DNA of 8,055 bases from contig JAEZNF010000290.1 in NCBI GenBank assembly GCA_023441845.1, forward strand, positions 1 through 8,055, read 5' to 3'. The notes beneath the pieces are model-generated. The model did no database searches. It was not told where the DNA came from and saw only the letters and a list, made by a program, of their open reading frames with translations. Below, piece after piece: positions 1 to 7,245 of this stretch. Position numbers and translations under genes: made by a program. Within the stretch, counting starts at the first letter, position 1, and each line of letters begins with the position of its first letter. The DNA is from Bacillota bacterium. Its GTDB lineage: Bacteria > Bacillota > Clostridia > Acetivibrionales > DSM-2933.

Positions 1-3000
1 GATGGAAAGTATAAGCTTGTATTAACTGAGGAAGAAAATACCATAACAATAGAAGCAACAGATAAGGCAGGCAACAAAGCAGACATAACCTATAAGCTAA
101 TATATAAAACAATCACTACAAATTCTCCAAAAGAGCAGTTGGATAAAAACCTTGCTTATATTCTTAAGACAGTAGATAACCCAACCTTTGGCACAGGTGG
201 CGGTGAATGGTCTATACTTTCTCTGGCAAGGGCAAATTATAATGTACCGAAAACTTATTACGACACCTATTACAATAATGTAGTAAATAAAGTAAATGAG
301 TTAATGACCAAGTATGCTGGTAAACTTGATAAGAATAAAGGTACGGAAAATTCAAGATTAATTTTGGGACTTACTGCTATTGGCAAGGATATAAGCAATG
401 TTTCCGGCTATGATATAAGAAATGCTCTTTCTGATTACACCTTTGTGAAGAAACAAGGTATTAATGGACCAGTATTTGCTCTTATAGCACTGGATAGTAA
501 AAACTATGAAATACCTATAGTAGAAGGGGTATCGGTTCAAACTACAAGGCAAATGCTTATTGATTTCATTTTAGATAAGGAAATCAAAAAAGGAACAGAT
601 AATGCAGGTGGATGGGCTCTTAGTGGAACAGCTCCAGACCCTGATATAACTGCAATGGCAATACAAGGCCTTACACCTTATTATAAATCCCAGGATAATG
701 TAAAAGCAGCAGTTGACAGAGCAATTTGTTGGTTATCTACAAATCAAAAAGCTGATGGTGGATATGCAAGCTGGGGCACAGTGAATGCTGAGAGTATAGC
801 TCAGGTGGTTGTAGCGTTAACTGGTTTAGGCATAGATCCGCACACTGATTTACGATTTGTGAAAAATGGAAAATCAGCAATTGATGCATTGCTTACGTTT
901 GCTGTACCAGAAGGCGGCTTTATGCATATAAAGCCGGGAAGCACAGGAAATGGCGGTGCAGCCGCAGGGGTAGTTGATGGAATGGCAACAGATCAAGGAA
1001 CATATGCTCTTGTTGCCTATGATAGGCTTGTGAATGGCAAAACTGGTCTATATGATATGACTGATGTATCAAAAGAAACAGAAGAGGCAGAAGAGCAACT
1101 AAAGGAAGAAACTATAGTACCAAATGACTCGAATGACTTCGAAAAAACTATAACCGATAAGGACAGCAATAAAGAAATAACAATAAGAATACCTAGTGAA
1201 AAGAATGCAAGGGTTATTGTTAAGTTAATCTCTGGCAGTAGCCTGCCTAAAATTGAGGCTGTTAAGGGTAATGTATCGGTAGTAATACCTAAGGATACAG
1301 AAATTACAAGCGGTGATGCATTAGCACTTGAATTGATTACTACAAAGAATAAAAATGATACTTCCATAAAAGCTAAGATTAATAAGATTATTCCTACTGG
1401 GAAAAAGCTTGATGAAATTGCTCAGATTTTTACAATGGGCGGCAATGGAAAGGTAGAATTTAATGATTTTATTACTCTAACCTTTACCGGGATGAAGGGC
1501 AAGGAGACAGCTTATATTCAGGATGGGTCAATCCATGCCATTCAAAAATTTGCAAGTGATTTAGAAGGCATAAATAGCGGTAGAAATGAGTATGCCTATG
1601 ACAGTGAAAATGACTTGATTGTGAAAACAAAACACTTTACTGATTTTATTGCATATACTACAAGCGCAAGTACAACAGAAACACCCGGAAGCGGAGAAGT
1701 AACAGATCCTCAACCGAAGAAATATGTGACATTATCGGTAGATAAGCTTACCATAAATAAAGGCTACGTAATCCCATCTGGGAATATTGAGCTTAATGAA
1801 GGTGATACGGCATGGATGTTATTAAAGCGGGAGCTTGACAGCCGGGGAATAAGCTATGAGTATGAGTGGACAGAAAAGTACGACAGTGTATATGTACAAG
1901 CTATCGCAGGAGACGGAGAATTTGACCATGGCAGTGGGAGTGGGTGGATGTACAATGTCAACGGCCACTATCCAAACTATGGATCAAGTAAATATATTCT
2001 TAAAGATGGGGATGTTCTTCAATGGCGGTATACCACAAATTTAGGTGCAGATTTAGGAGAAGACCTTAGCCAGTGGAAAAATAATACAGATGCAGAAAAG
2101 CCTGTTAATGGGACTGGTACTACTGGAACTGCTGGAACTGCTGCAGTAACAACACCGGAGGAAAAAAAGGAGACTGACGGCGAAGAAAAAGAACAGACTA
2201 ATATTATGGACATAGGAAAATTATATGCCGATTCAACGGACATCTCAGCATGGGCGTATGAAGCTGTCAAATCAGCAACACAAAAAGGGGTTGTAGCAGG
2301 TTCAAACGGTAAGTTTAGTCCTAAGTCCAATATTACAAGAGCTGAGTTTACAAAAATAATGGTCTCTGTTCTAGAGTTGGATATTAATATTGACAATGTA
2401 ATTACATTTACCGATGTTGATGGAAAGGATTGGTTTTATCCTTATGTTAATGCTGCTTATAATGCAGGATTTATCGTGGGCTGTGATAATAAATTTAATC
2501 CAAATGAAAATATTACCCGAGAGCAAATGGCAGTAATTATTGCAAAGGCTTTGAAACTCAACGCTATGAAATCAAATACTGTGTTTAAGGATATAAATTT
2601 AGTATCAGCCTGGGCTAAAGCAGATGTTGATACAATTTATACACTTGGATTAATGGTGGGAGATAATAACAAATTCAATCCTAAAGCTTTCGCAACAAGA
2701 GAGATGGCAGTAGTTGTAGCTATGAAAGCATTTGATTATAAAAATGGCACAAAATTAGAAAACGGAGAGGTTGAGAAGTACATCGAGGAAACAGGGGAAT
2801 TGATGCAAAAAACAATTACAGACCCTGTTGTAGCCAGTGTAGGCGGTGAGTGGACAGTTTTATCTCTTGCCCGCTCTGGCATCAATGTTCCGGAGAGCTA
2901 TAATGCTAAATACTACACAAATGTAGAAAAAAAGCTGAAGGAGACATCAGGAAAGCTCCATAATGTTAAATATACAGAGTATGACAGAGTAATTTTAGCT

Positions 3001-3669
3001 TTAGGCTCTATTGGGAAAGATGTTACAAATGTTGCAGGGTATGACTTGACAAAGCCTCTTGCAGATTTTAACACAGTAATCAAACAAGGGTTAAATGGAC
3101 CAATTTGGGCGTTGATTGCACTGGATAGCAAGGCGTATCAAATTCCCATTGACAAAGATGTTGCAGTTCAGACCACAAGAGAGATGCTTGTTGACTATAT
3201 TTTGTCAAAAGAGCTTAATGGAGGTGGTTGGTCTTTAACATCAGAGGCACCTGCTGATACAGATATTACAGCAATGGCTCTGCAAGCACTTTCGAAATAC
3301 CAGGATAAAGAGGATGTAAAGGCTGCTATCAATCGGGCGCTAAATTATCTGTCAACAACACAGCAGAAGGATGGTAGCTTTAAAAGCACATGGGGAGATG
3401 AGATAAGCAGTGAAAGCGTTGCTCAGGTTATAGTAGCTCTTACGACACTGGATATTGACCCTAAAACAGATAAAAGGTTTATAAAAAATGGGAATGACAC
3501 AATAACCGCTTTGCTGGCATTTTATGTAGGAGGTGGGGGCTTTAAGCATACATTAGATGGAGAACTGGACGCTATGGCTACTGATCAAGGCATGTATGCT
3601 CTTGTAGCCTATAATAGGTTTATAAATGGACAAAAACAGCTTTATGACATGACAGATATAAAAAAGTAA
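1..3669 (+). CDS. SLH-anchored surface protein with two transcobalamin-alpha-like barrels and one DUF4430 domain (5' partial)
   Basis: The frame is open from base 1, so the true start and any signal peptide lie upstream; the first possible internal start (TTG at 139) has no role. The 1,222 visible codons run: tail of an Ig-like repeat (codons 1-41, with a TITIEATDKAGNKAD stretch); all-helical domain of the prenyltransferase/transcobalamin-alpha type (about 43-356); beta-rich spacer (370-556); DUF4430 (570-689, SGWMYNVNG and LKDGDV motifs); a Gly/Thr/Glu linker; three SLH repeats (737-913, TRAE/TREQ/TREM motifs); and a second helical domain (922-1222). SLH repeats normally bind pyruvylated cell-wall polymer, so the protein should sit on the wall. 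In transcobalamins, an alpha6/alpha6 barrel and a DUF4430-like beta domain clamp B12. Corrinoid capture is therefore inferred, and is supported by the ECF importer encoded downstream. The domain calls are firm; the ligand is not proven. Confidence 0.9.
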   Translation, partial: DGKYKLVLTEEENTITIEATDKAGNKADITYKLIYKTITTNSPKEQLDKNLAYILKTVDNPTFGTGGGEWSILSLARANYNVPKTYYDTYYNNVVNKVNELMTKYAGKLDKNKGTENSRLILGLTAIGKDISNVSGYDIRNALSDYTFVKKQGINGPVFALIALDSKNYEIPIVEGVSVQTTRQMLIDFILDKEIKKGTDNAGGWALSGTAPDPDITAMAIQGLTPYYKSQDNVKAAVDRAICWLSTNQKADGGYASWGTVNAESIAQVVVALTGLGIDPHTDLRFVKNGKSAIDALLTFAVPEGGFMHIKPGSTGNGGAAAGVVDGMATDQGTYALVAYDRLVNGKTGLYDMTDVSKETEEAEEQLKEETIVPNDSNDFEKTITDKDSNKEITIRIPSEKNARVIVKLISGSSLPKIEAVKGNVSVVIPKDTEITSGDALALELITTKNKNDTSIKAKINKIIPTGKKLDEIAQIFTMGGNGKVEFNDFITLTFTGMKGKETAYIQDGSIHAIQKFASDLEGINSGRNEYAYDSENDLIVKTKHFTDFIAYTTSASTTETPGSGEVTDPQPKKYVTLSVDKLTINKGYVIPSGNIELNEGDTAWMLLKRELDSRGISYEYEWTEKYDSVYVQAIAGDGEFDHGSGSGWMYNVNGHYPNYGSSKYILKDGDVLQWRYTTNLGADLGEDLSQWKNNTDAEKPVNGTGTTGTAGTAAVTTPEEKKETDGEEKEQTNIMDIGKLYADSTDISAWAYEAVKSATQKGVVAGSNGKFSPKSNITRAEFTKIMVSVLELDINIDNVITFTDVDGKDWFYPYVNAAYNAGFIVGCDNKFNPNENITREQMAVIIAKALKLNAMKSNTVFKDINLVSAWAKADVDTIYTLGLMVGDNNKFNPKAFATREMAVVVAMKAFDYKNGTKLENGEVEKYIEETGELMQKTITDPVVASVGGEWTVLSLARSGINVPESYNAKYYTNVEKKLKETSGKLHNVKYTEYDRVILALGSIGKDVTNVAGYDLTKPLADFNTVIKQGLNGPIWALIALDSKAYQIPIDKDVAVQTTREMLVDYILSKELNGGGWSLTSEAPADTDITAMALQALSKYQDKEDVKAAINRALNYLSTTQQKDGSFKSTWGDEISSESVAQVIVALTTLDIDPKTDKRFIKNGNDTITALLAFYVGGGGFKHTLDGELDAMATDQGMYALVAYNRFINGQKQLYDMTDIKK
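127..1068 (+). repeat. Transcobalamin-alpha-like helical domain, copy 1
   Basis: This is the first of two homologous domains in the surface protein. Landmarks shared with copy 2, in order, are GGEWSILSLAR, YNNVVNKV, a GKDISNVSGYD turn, QGINGPVFALIALDSK, VQTTRQMLIDFIL, DITAMAIQ, ESIAQVVVALT, MATDQGTYALVAYDR and YDMTD. Repeated helix-turn units with Gly-rich QxxDGG turns fit an alpha/alpha barrel. The DxDITAMA segment (codons 213-220) sits where class II terpene cyclases carry DxDDTA and where transcobalamins carry a DTAAMA-like helix; here the last Asp is Ile. Confidence 0.75.
1108..1668 (+). other. Beta-rich spacer domain of unknown function inside the surface protein
   Basis: Codons 370-556 alternate hydrophobic and polar residues in short strands (for example EITIRIPSEKNARVIVKLI and VSVVIPKDTEI) and end in a DLIVKTKHFTDFIAYTT strand. 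The closing 'HF..F' strand resembles the ends of beta-sandwich modules often seen in Firmicute surface proteins. It joins helical copy 1 to the DUF4430 domain. I do not recognise a specific family; a structural spacer that sets the geometry between the alpha and beta modules is a guess. Confidence 0.45.
1708..2067 (+). other. DUF4430 / transcobalamin beta-like domain of the surface protein
   Basis: Codons 570-689 carry the family hallmarks: an EGDTAWMLLKRELD helix, GSGSGWMYNVNGHYPNYGSS, YILKDGDVLQWRYT, then a LGADLGED tail. The domain matches the stand-alone DUF4430 protein encoded at 3762-4700 block for block but lacks that protein's cysteines. In animal transcobalamin and intrinsic factor the equivalent small beta domain covers one face of bound cobalamin; that role here is inferred from family membership. 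Confidence 0.8.
2209..2737 (+). repeat. Three tandem S-layer homology (SLH) repeats
   Basis: The repeats cover about codons 737-796, 800-858 and 859-913. Each has an opening F/Y-x-D segment (LYADST, FTDVDG, FKDINL), a helix, a GLMVGDNNKFNP-type turn and a TRxx helix (ITRAEF, ITREQM, ATREMA). Three SLH units usually form one wall-polymer binding trimer. They are internal rather than terminal, so a barrel projects from each side of the anchor. The third TRxx motif is the least canonical. Confidence 0.9.
2764..3666 (+). repeat. Transcobalamin-alpha-like helical domain, copy 2
   Basis: The C-terminal barrel repeats copy 1 closely: GGEWTVLSLARSGINVPESY, IGKDVTNVAGYD, KQGLNGPIWALIALDSK, VQTTREMLVDYIL, DTDITAMALQAL (codons 1086 onward), ESVAQVIVALTTL, DAMATDQGMYALVAYNRF, YDMTDIKK, stop. 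The DNA has diverged while the protein landmarks are kept, which suggests an old duplication under constraint rather than a recent assembly artefact. Unlike copy 1, it is not followed in cis by a DUF4430 domain; the next gene supplies one on a separate polypeptide. Confidence 0.75.
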
Positions 3670-3706
3670 TTGGTTTATAGAGTAAGGCGTGAATACAATA
3701 ATATAG

Positions 3707-3739
3707 CTAAGCAAGGGTAAGAATTTTATCCTTGCTTAG
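3707..3739 (+). promoter_or_regulatory. 14-bp intergenic hairpin between the surface-protein gene and the DUF4430 gene
   Basis: CTAAGCAAGGGTAA (3707-3720) pairs with TTATCCTTGCTTAG (3726-3739) around a 5-base loop, with a single G-U wobble. It starts 37 bases after the upstream stop codon and ends just before the AAGGTGG ribosome site. No T-run follows (ACATTTAAGG), so it is not a standard intrinsic terminator. It may be an mRNA processing or 3'-protection element that sets different levels for the surface protein and the transporter. A weak -10-like TACAAT at 3694-3699 lies just upstream, without a convincing -35. Confidence 0.6.
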
Positions 3740-3745
3740 ACATTT

Positions 3746-3752
3746 AAGGTGG
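3746..3752 (+). promoter_or_regulatory. Ribosome binding site deciding the ATG 3762 start
   Basis: AAGGTGG lies 9 bases before ATG 3762. The earlier in-frame TTG at 3732 lies inside the hairpin stem and has no such site, so 3762 is the preferred start. It also places a Lys/Arg-then-hydrophobic signal segment right at the N terminus. Confidence 0.75.
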
Positions 3753-3761
3753 AATAAGCAG

Positions 3762-4700
3762 ATGAGAAATAAAAAGCTATGGTTGGCAGCTATATTGATA
3801 ATAAGTCTGTTGGCTATAACCTTCATATGTGGTGGGAACTATAATGGAGGCTCAACAGGGTATGAAGAAAGCAGCACTGAAACTCAGGCTGTAAATAATA
3901 CAGCTTCCTCTCAAACGACAGAGGCACAGCAAAATGAAGAATATAATGTGCAAGCCAGCGCAAACGCAGGAAAATTCGATGAAATTGTATCTGGTACAGG
4001 AACAAAAGAGACAACAAAAGTGTTGGCGGACAAATCGGCAGAAGTGAAAAAATCAGCAACTGGAACAGATAAAGTGCAGGAAACAGAGGTGATAAAAATA
4101 CAGGAGGTAGAACCTTCGCAAAAGGTAAATGATGCTGCCTCAGCAAAATCAAAAGAAAGCAAACCGGAAAAAACGTCCTCCAATCAAGAAGATAAAAAGG
4201 ATAAATATCTTACCGATCCAGTGCCGGAGGGAAAACCAAAACCTGTTGAATGGCAGGAAACAACAATAAACAAAGACAAAATATTAAGCTGCACATTGTC
4301 GGTAACCTGTAAAACCATATTGGATAATATGAATAAATTCAATAAGGATAAGCTTGAAGTACTACCGGAGGACGGTATCATTTTTAAAACCCAAGTAGTA
4401 ACCTTTACTGAGGGAGAGTCTGTGTTTGATGTATTGCTAAGGGAGATGAAAAAAAATAAAATTCATATGGAGTTTGAGATGACGCCAATCTACAACAGCA
4501 ACTATATTGAGGGTATTCACAATTTATATGAGTTTGACTGTGGAGAGCTTAGTGGGTGGATGTATAAGGTGAACGGATGGTTTCCAAATTACGGCTGCAG
4601 CCGATATATGCTTAAGGATGGAGATGTAATTGAATGGATTTATACCTGTGATTTAGGACGTGATATCGGCGGAGGCATGGCAGTAGGAGGAGAAGGATAA
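3762..4700 (+). CDS. Membrane-anchored DUF4430 (transcobalamin beta-like) protein
   Basis: The 312-residue product has a basic MRNKK start, a hydrophobic segment (residues 6-22) and Cys23. The residues before the cysteine (Thr-Phe-Ile) do not fit a lipobox, so an uncleaved membrane anchor is as likely as a lipoprotein. Residues 25-165 are a Thr/Ser/Glu/Lys-rich, apparently unstructured stalk, long enough to reach into the wall. Residues 173-303 are a DUF4430 domain with LPEDG, EGESVFDVLLRE, YIEGIHNLYEFDCGELSGWMYKVNG, PNYGCSRY and LKDGDVIEWIYTCDLG blocks. Five cysteines (177, 183, 260, 279, 296) fall in this domain. The gene overlaps ecfT by one base (TAATG). This type of protein beside an ECF importer is likely an accessory ligand-binding or relay subunit, here presumably for a corrinoid. 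The domain is firm; the role is inferred. Confidence 0.85.
   Translation: MRNKKLWLAAILIISLLAITFICGGNYNGGSTGYEESSTETQAVNNTASSQTTEAQQNEEYNVQASANAGKFDEIVSGTGTKETTKVLADKSAEVKKSATGTDKVQETEVIKIQEVEPSQKVNDAASAKSKESKPEKTSSNQEDKKDKYLTDPVPEGKPKPVEWQETTINKDKILSCTLSVTCKTILDNMNKFNKDKLEVLPEDGIIFKTQVVTFTEGESVFDVLLREMKKNKIHMEFEMTPIYNSNYIEGIHNLYEFDCGELSGWMYKVNGWFPNYGCSRYMLKDGDVIEWIYTCDLGRDIGGGMAVGGEG
4686..4690 (+). promoter_or_regulatory. Ribosome binding site of ecfT
   Basis: GGAGG lies 9 bases before ATG 4700, within the last codons of the DUF4430 gene. With the TAATG stop/start overlap, it supports translational coupling of the two genes. Confidence 0.75.
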
Positions 4701-5590
4701 TGAAGGATATATTCTCAACTTTCCATCCTATTGTGAATTTTATGTATTTTACAGCAGTGATATTGTTTGGTATGTTTTTTATGCATCCAATATTTTTGGG
4801 CATAGCCTTATTAAGTGCCTTTACATATTCAGTTATGCTGAAAGGGAAAGGCGCAGTTAAATTTAATGTTCTTTATATGCTGCCCATGCTAGTATTTATG
4901 GCATTACTCAATCCGGCATTTAACCATCAGGGTGTTACAATTATTTTCTATCTGAAAAATGGGAATCCAATTACTCTCGAATCCGTCATTTATGGTGTAG
5001 CAGCAGCGTGCATGTTTATTACGGTAATCTTATGGTTTTCATGCTATAACTCAGTGATGACCTCTGATAAATTCATTTATTTATTTGGTAAAATCATACC
5101 GGCATTATCGTTGATTTTTTCTATGGTGCTTCGTTTTGTGCCTAGATACATATATCAAATAAAGGTGATCTCAAATGCTCAAAAATGTATAGGAAGAGAT
5201 ATTTCGCAGGGCAGCATAATAAAAAGGGCGCAAAATGGGATTAAAATTCTTTCCATAATGACTACATGGGCTCTGGAAAACGCTATAGAAACTGCGGATT
5301 CTATGAAGTCCAGAGGTTATGGTCTGCCGAAACGCACCAGCTTTTCATTGTTTCGGTTTGACAACCGTGATAAAGTAGCATTTATTACGGTTGTTGGATT
5401 AATTGTTATTATGTTGGTTGGAGCTGCATTAGGACAAAACACAATGCGTTTTTTTCCGTCAATAAAGGCAGTGAATATTTCACTATTTAGTGTAAGTATT
5501 TATGTTGCTTATTTTATATTATGCATGTTGCCGGTTTTTATAAATATCATGGAGGTAATCAAGTGGAAATATATAAAATCAAAGATCTGA
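4700..5590 (+). CDS. ecfT: ECF transporter transmembrane subunit EcfT
   Basis: The 296-residue integral membrane protein is of usual EcfT length. Hydrophobic segments fall at about residues 13-28, 30-46, 57-72, 93-115 and 131-147, then 228-246 and 260-284 after a long cytoplasmic stretch. That stretch (150-215) holds the coupling helices that contact the ATPases. Its ALENAIETADSMKSRGYGLP segment (191-210) is the hallmark EcfT motif, with SRG in place of the more common ARG. EcfT couples ATP hydrolysis in EcfA/EcfA' to movement of the S component in the membrane. The ATG start is supported by a GGAGG site and the TAATG junction. The 3' end overlaps the ATPase gene by 28 bases. The subunit identity is firm. 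Confidence 0.9.
   Translation: MKDIFSTFHPIVNFMYFTAVILFGMFFMHPIFLGIALLSAFTYSVMLKGKGAVKFNVLYMLPMLVFMALLNPAFNHQGVTIIFYLKNGNPITLESVIYGVAAACMFITVILWFSCYNSVMTSDKFIYLFGKIIPALSLIFSMVLRFVPRYIYQIKVISNAQKCIGRDISQGSIIKRAQNGIKILSIMTTWALENAIETADSMKSRGYGLPKRTSFSLFRFDNRDKVAFITVVGLIVIMLVGAALGQNTMRFFPSIKAVNISLFSVSIYVAYFILCMLPVFINIMEVIKWKYIKSKI
5551..5555 (+). promoter_or_regulatory. Ribosome binding site deciding the GTG 5563 start of the ATPase
   Basis: GGAGG is followed after 7 bases by GTG 5563. The in-frame ATG at 5521 would add 14 residues (HVAGFYKYHGGNQ type) that do not belong to an ABC domain and has no good site of its own. Confidence 0.8.
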
Positions 5591-7245
5591 ATTTTACATA
5601 TCCCCAAAAAGATAAGGCAGTTCTTTCAAATATTAACCTTTCCATAGATAGTGGGGAATTTGTTACCGTATGTGGTAGGTCAGGTTGTGGGAAAACGACA
5701 CTGCTAAGGCATTTAAAAACTATTCTTACACCATATGGCAAGCGCAAAGGAGAAATTTATTTTTGTAATCAACCTATAGAAGACGTTGACCAACGCACCC
5801 AGACCTCTCAAATCGGATATGTACTTCAGAGCCCCGACAATCAAATCGTCACAGATAAAGTATGGCATGAGCTGGCTTTTGGGCTGGAGAGCCTGGGCTA
5901 TGACACGAAAACCATTCGTTTGCGTGTAGCCGAAATGGCAAGTTTTTTTGGAATACAAAATTGGTTTCATAAAAATGTTTCAGAGCTTTCAGGAGGGCAG
6001 AAGCAGCTATTAAATTTGGCTTCCATTATGGCTATGCAGCCGGCTGTATTAATTCTTGATGAGCCTACATCCCAATTGGATCCTATTGCGGCTATGGATT
6101 TTATAGAAACAGTAAAAAAAATAAACAGGGAATTAGGAACAACAGTTATTATGACAGAGCATCGATTAGAAGAAATAATCCCCATGTCCGACCGGATTGT
6201 TGTTATGGAGGAAGGCAATATTATTGCAGATGATTCACCGCAAAAAGTAGGAGAACTTTTAAGTACAATGGAGCATCCCATGTTTATTGCAATGACTTCA
6301 CCTATGCAGATTTATTCCAATGTAAAGAATGATCTTCCTTGTCCTGTAACGGTTAAAGATGGACGTAAATGGCTGGATACATTCATTGGAAGCAATTGTG
6401 CAAAAAAAGAGAATAATGTGAAGACCAACGTGGTTCAAAACACATCCGCTTCAAAAGACATAGTAATCAAACTTAAGGATGTATATTTTAAGTATGAAAA
6501 AAACATGCCGGATGTAGTAAAGGATTTATCATTAGAAGTAGGAAAAGGACAGTTTTATTGTATTGTAGGAGGGAATGGCACAGGCAAAACAACTACCCTG
6601 TCTCTTATCAGCGGGATAAATAAACCCTATAGAGGAAAAGTACTGATTGGGGGAAAAAGTCTTGAAAAAATGAATGTAAAGGAAAGATTTAAGAACAATC
6701 TGGGAGTTCTGCCGCAAAATCCGCAGGCAATATTTGTGAAGAAGACAGTGGAATTAGATTTATATGAAATACTGTCAGATGCAAAACTATCTAATGAGGA
6801 AAAGACAAAAAAAGTCAAAGCAGTTGTCGAGGAAACAGAACTGGAAGGATTGCTATCCATGCATCCATATGACTTGAGCGGAGGAGAGCAGCAAAGAGCA
6901 GCCCTCGCTAAGCTACTCTTGCTGGAGCCTCAAATACTGCTCCTTGATGAGCCGACTAAAGGACTGGATGGGTATTTCAAGGAAAGGCTGGCAGGGCTTC
7001 TTAAAAAACTGACTGAAAAAGGAGTGACCATTGTTATGGTATCTCATGATATAGAGTTCTGTGCAAAACATGCAGAGGTCTGTGCAATGTTCTTTGATGG
7101 AAGCATAATAACGGCTAACACTGCAAAAGCATTCTTTTCGGGAAACAGCTTTTATACAACTGCGGCAAACCGTATGGCGAGGCATATATCTTGTGATGCA
7201 GTAACAGTAGAGGATGTGATTAAGCTATGTCAGAAAATAAGTTAG
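5563..7245 (+). CDS. ecfA: Fused ECF transporter ATPase EcfA-EcfA' (two ABC domains)
   Basis: Starting at GTG 5563, the 560-residue cytoplasmic protein has two complete ABC ATPase domains. Domain 1 has Walker A GRSGCGKTT (38-46), Q-loop Q89 in LQSPDNQIV (the QxPDNQIV form is typical of EcfA), signature LSGGQ (142-146), Walker B ending in D166-E167 and switch His200. Domain 2 has Walker A GGNGTGKTT (336-344), Q-loop Gln385 in LPQNPQ, signature LSGGE (438-442), Walker B ending in D462-E463 and His495. A linker of about 60-70 residues separates them. Every catalytic motif is intact, so both sites should hydrolyse ATP. Many ECF systems encode two separate ATPases; here one chain provides both, fixing 1:1 pairing. 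The gene overlaps ecfT by 28 bases and the S-component gene by 19. Confidence 0.92.
   Translation: MEIYKIKDLNFTYPQKDKAVLSNINLSIDSGEFVTVCGRSGCGKTTLLRHLKTILTPYGKRKGEIYFCNQPIEDVDQRTQTSQIGYVLQSPDNQIVTDKVWHELAFGLESLGYDTKTIRLRVAEMASFFGIQNWFHKNVSELSGGQKQLLNLASIMAMQPAVLILDEPTSQLDPIAAMDFIETVKKINRELGTTVIMTEHRLEEIIPMSDRIVVMEEGNIIADDSPQKVGELLSTMEHPMFIAMTSPMQIYSNVKNDLPCPVTVKDGRKWLDTFIGSNCAKKENNVKTNVVQNTSASKDIVIKLKDVYFKYEKNMPDVVKDLSLEVGKGQFYCIVGGNGTGKTTTLSLISGINKPYRGKVLIGGKSLEKMNVKERFKNNLGVLPQNPQAIFVKKTVELDLYEILSDAKLSNEEKTKKVKAVVEETELEGLLSMHPYDLSGGEQQRAALAKLLLLEPQILLLDEPTKGLDGYFKERLAGLLKKLTEKGVTIVMVSHDIEFCAKHAEVCAMFFDGSIITANTAKAFFSGNSFYTTAANRMARHISCDAVTVEDVIKLCQKIS

Noticed and set aside
637..660. Class II terpene/squalene cyclase activity suggested by the DPDITAMA and DTDITAMA segments (637 and 3256) and QxxDG turns
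   Set aside because: The last Asp of DxDDTA is Ile in both copies, and the protein is wall-anchored with DUF4430 and SLH domains beside a vitamin importer. The transcobalamin-alpha branch of the same fold fits better.
1017..1367. Minus-strand open frames across the window (for example 1017-1367, 2019-2396, 3823-4152, 5967-6281)
   Set aside because: All lie inside well-supported plus-strand genes, lack ribosome sites and recognisable domains, and read as low-complexity shadows.
139..3669. A start of the surface protein at TTG 139
   Set aside because: The frame is open to base 1 and codes for a plausible Ig-like tail; no ribosome site precedes 139 and no signal peptide follows it.
3707..3739. 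The intergenic hairpin as an intrinsic terminator
   Set aside because: No T-run follows on the plus strand or on the minus strand, and the downstream genes lack a convincing promoter of their own.
3732..3761. Earlier TTG start of the DUF4430 protein
   Set aside because: It lies in the hairpin arm without a ribosome site; ATG 3762 has AAGGTGG at good spacing.
5521..5562. Earlier ATG start of the fused ATPase
   Set aside because: GTG 5563 has a GGAGG site 7 bases upstream and begins exactly at the conserved ABC-domain N terminus.
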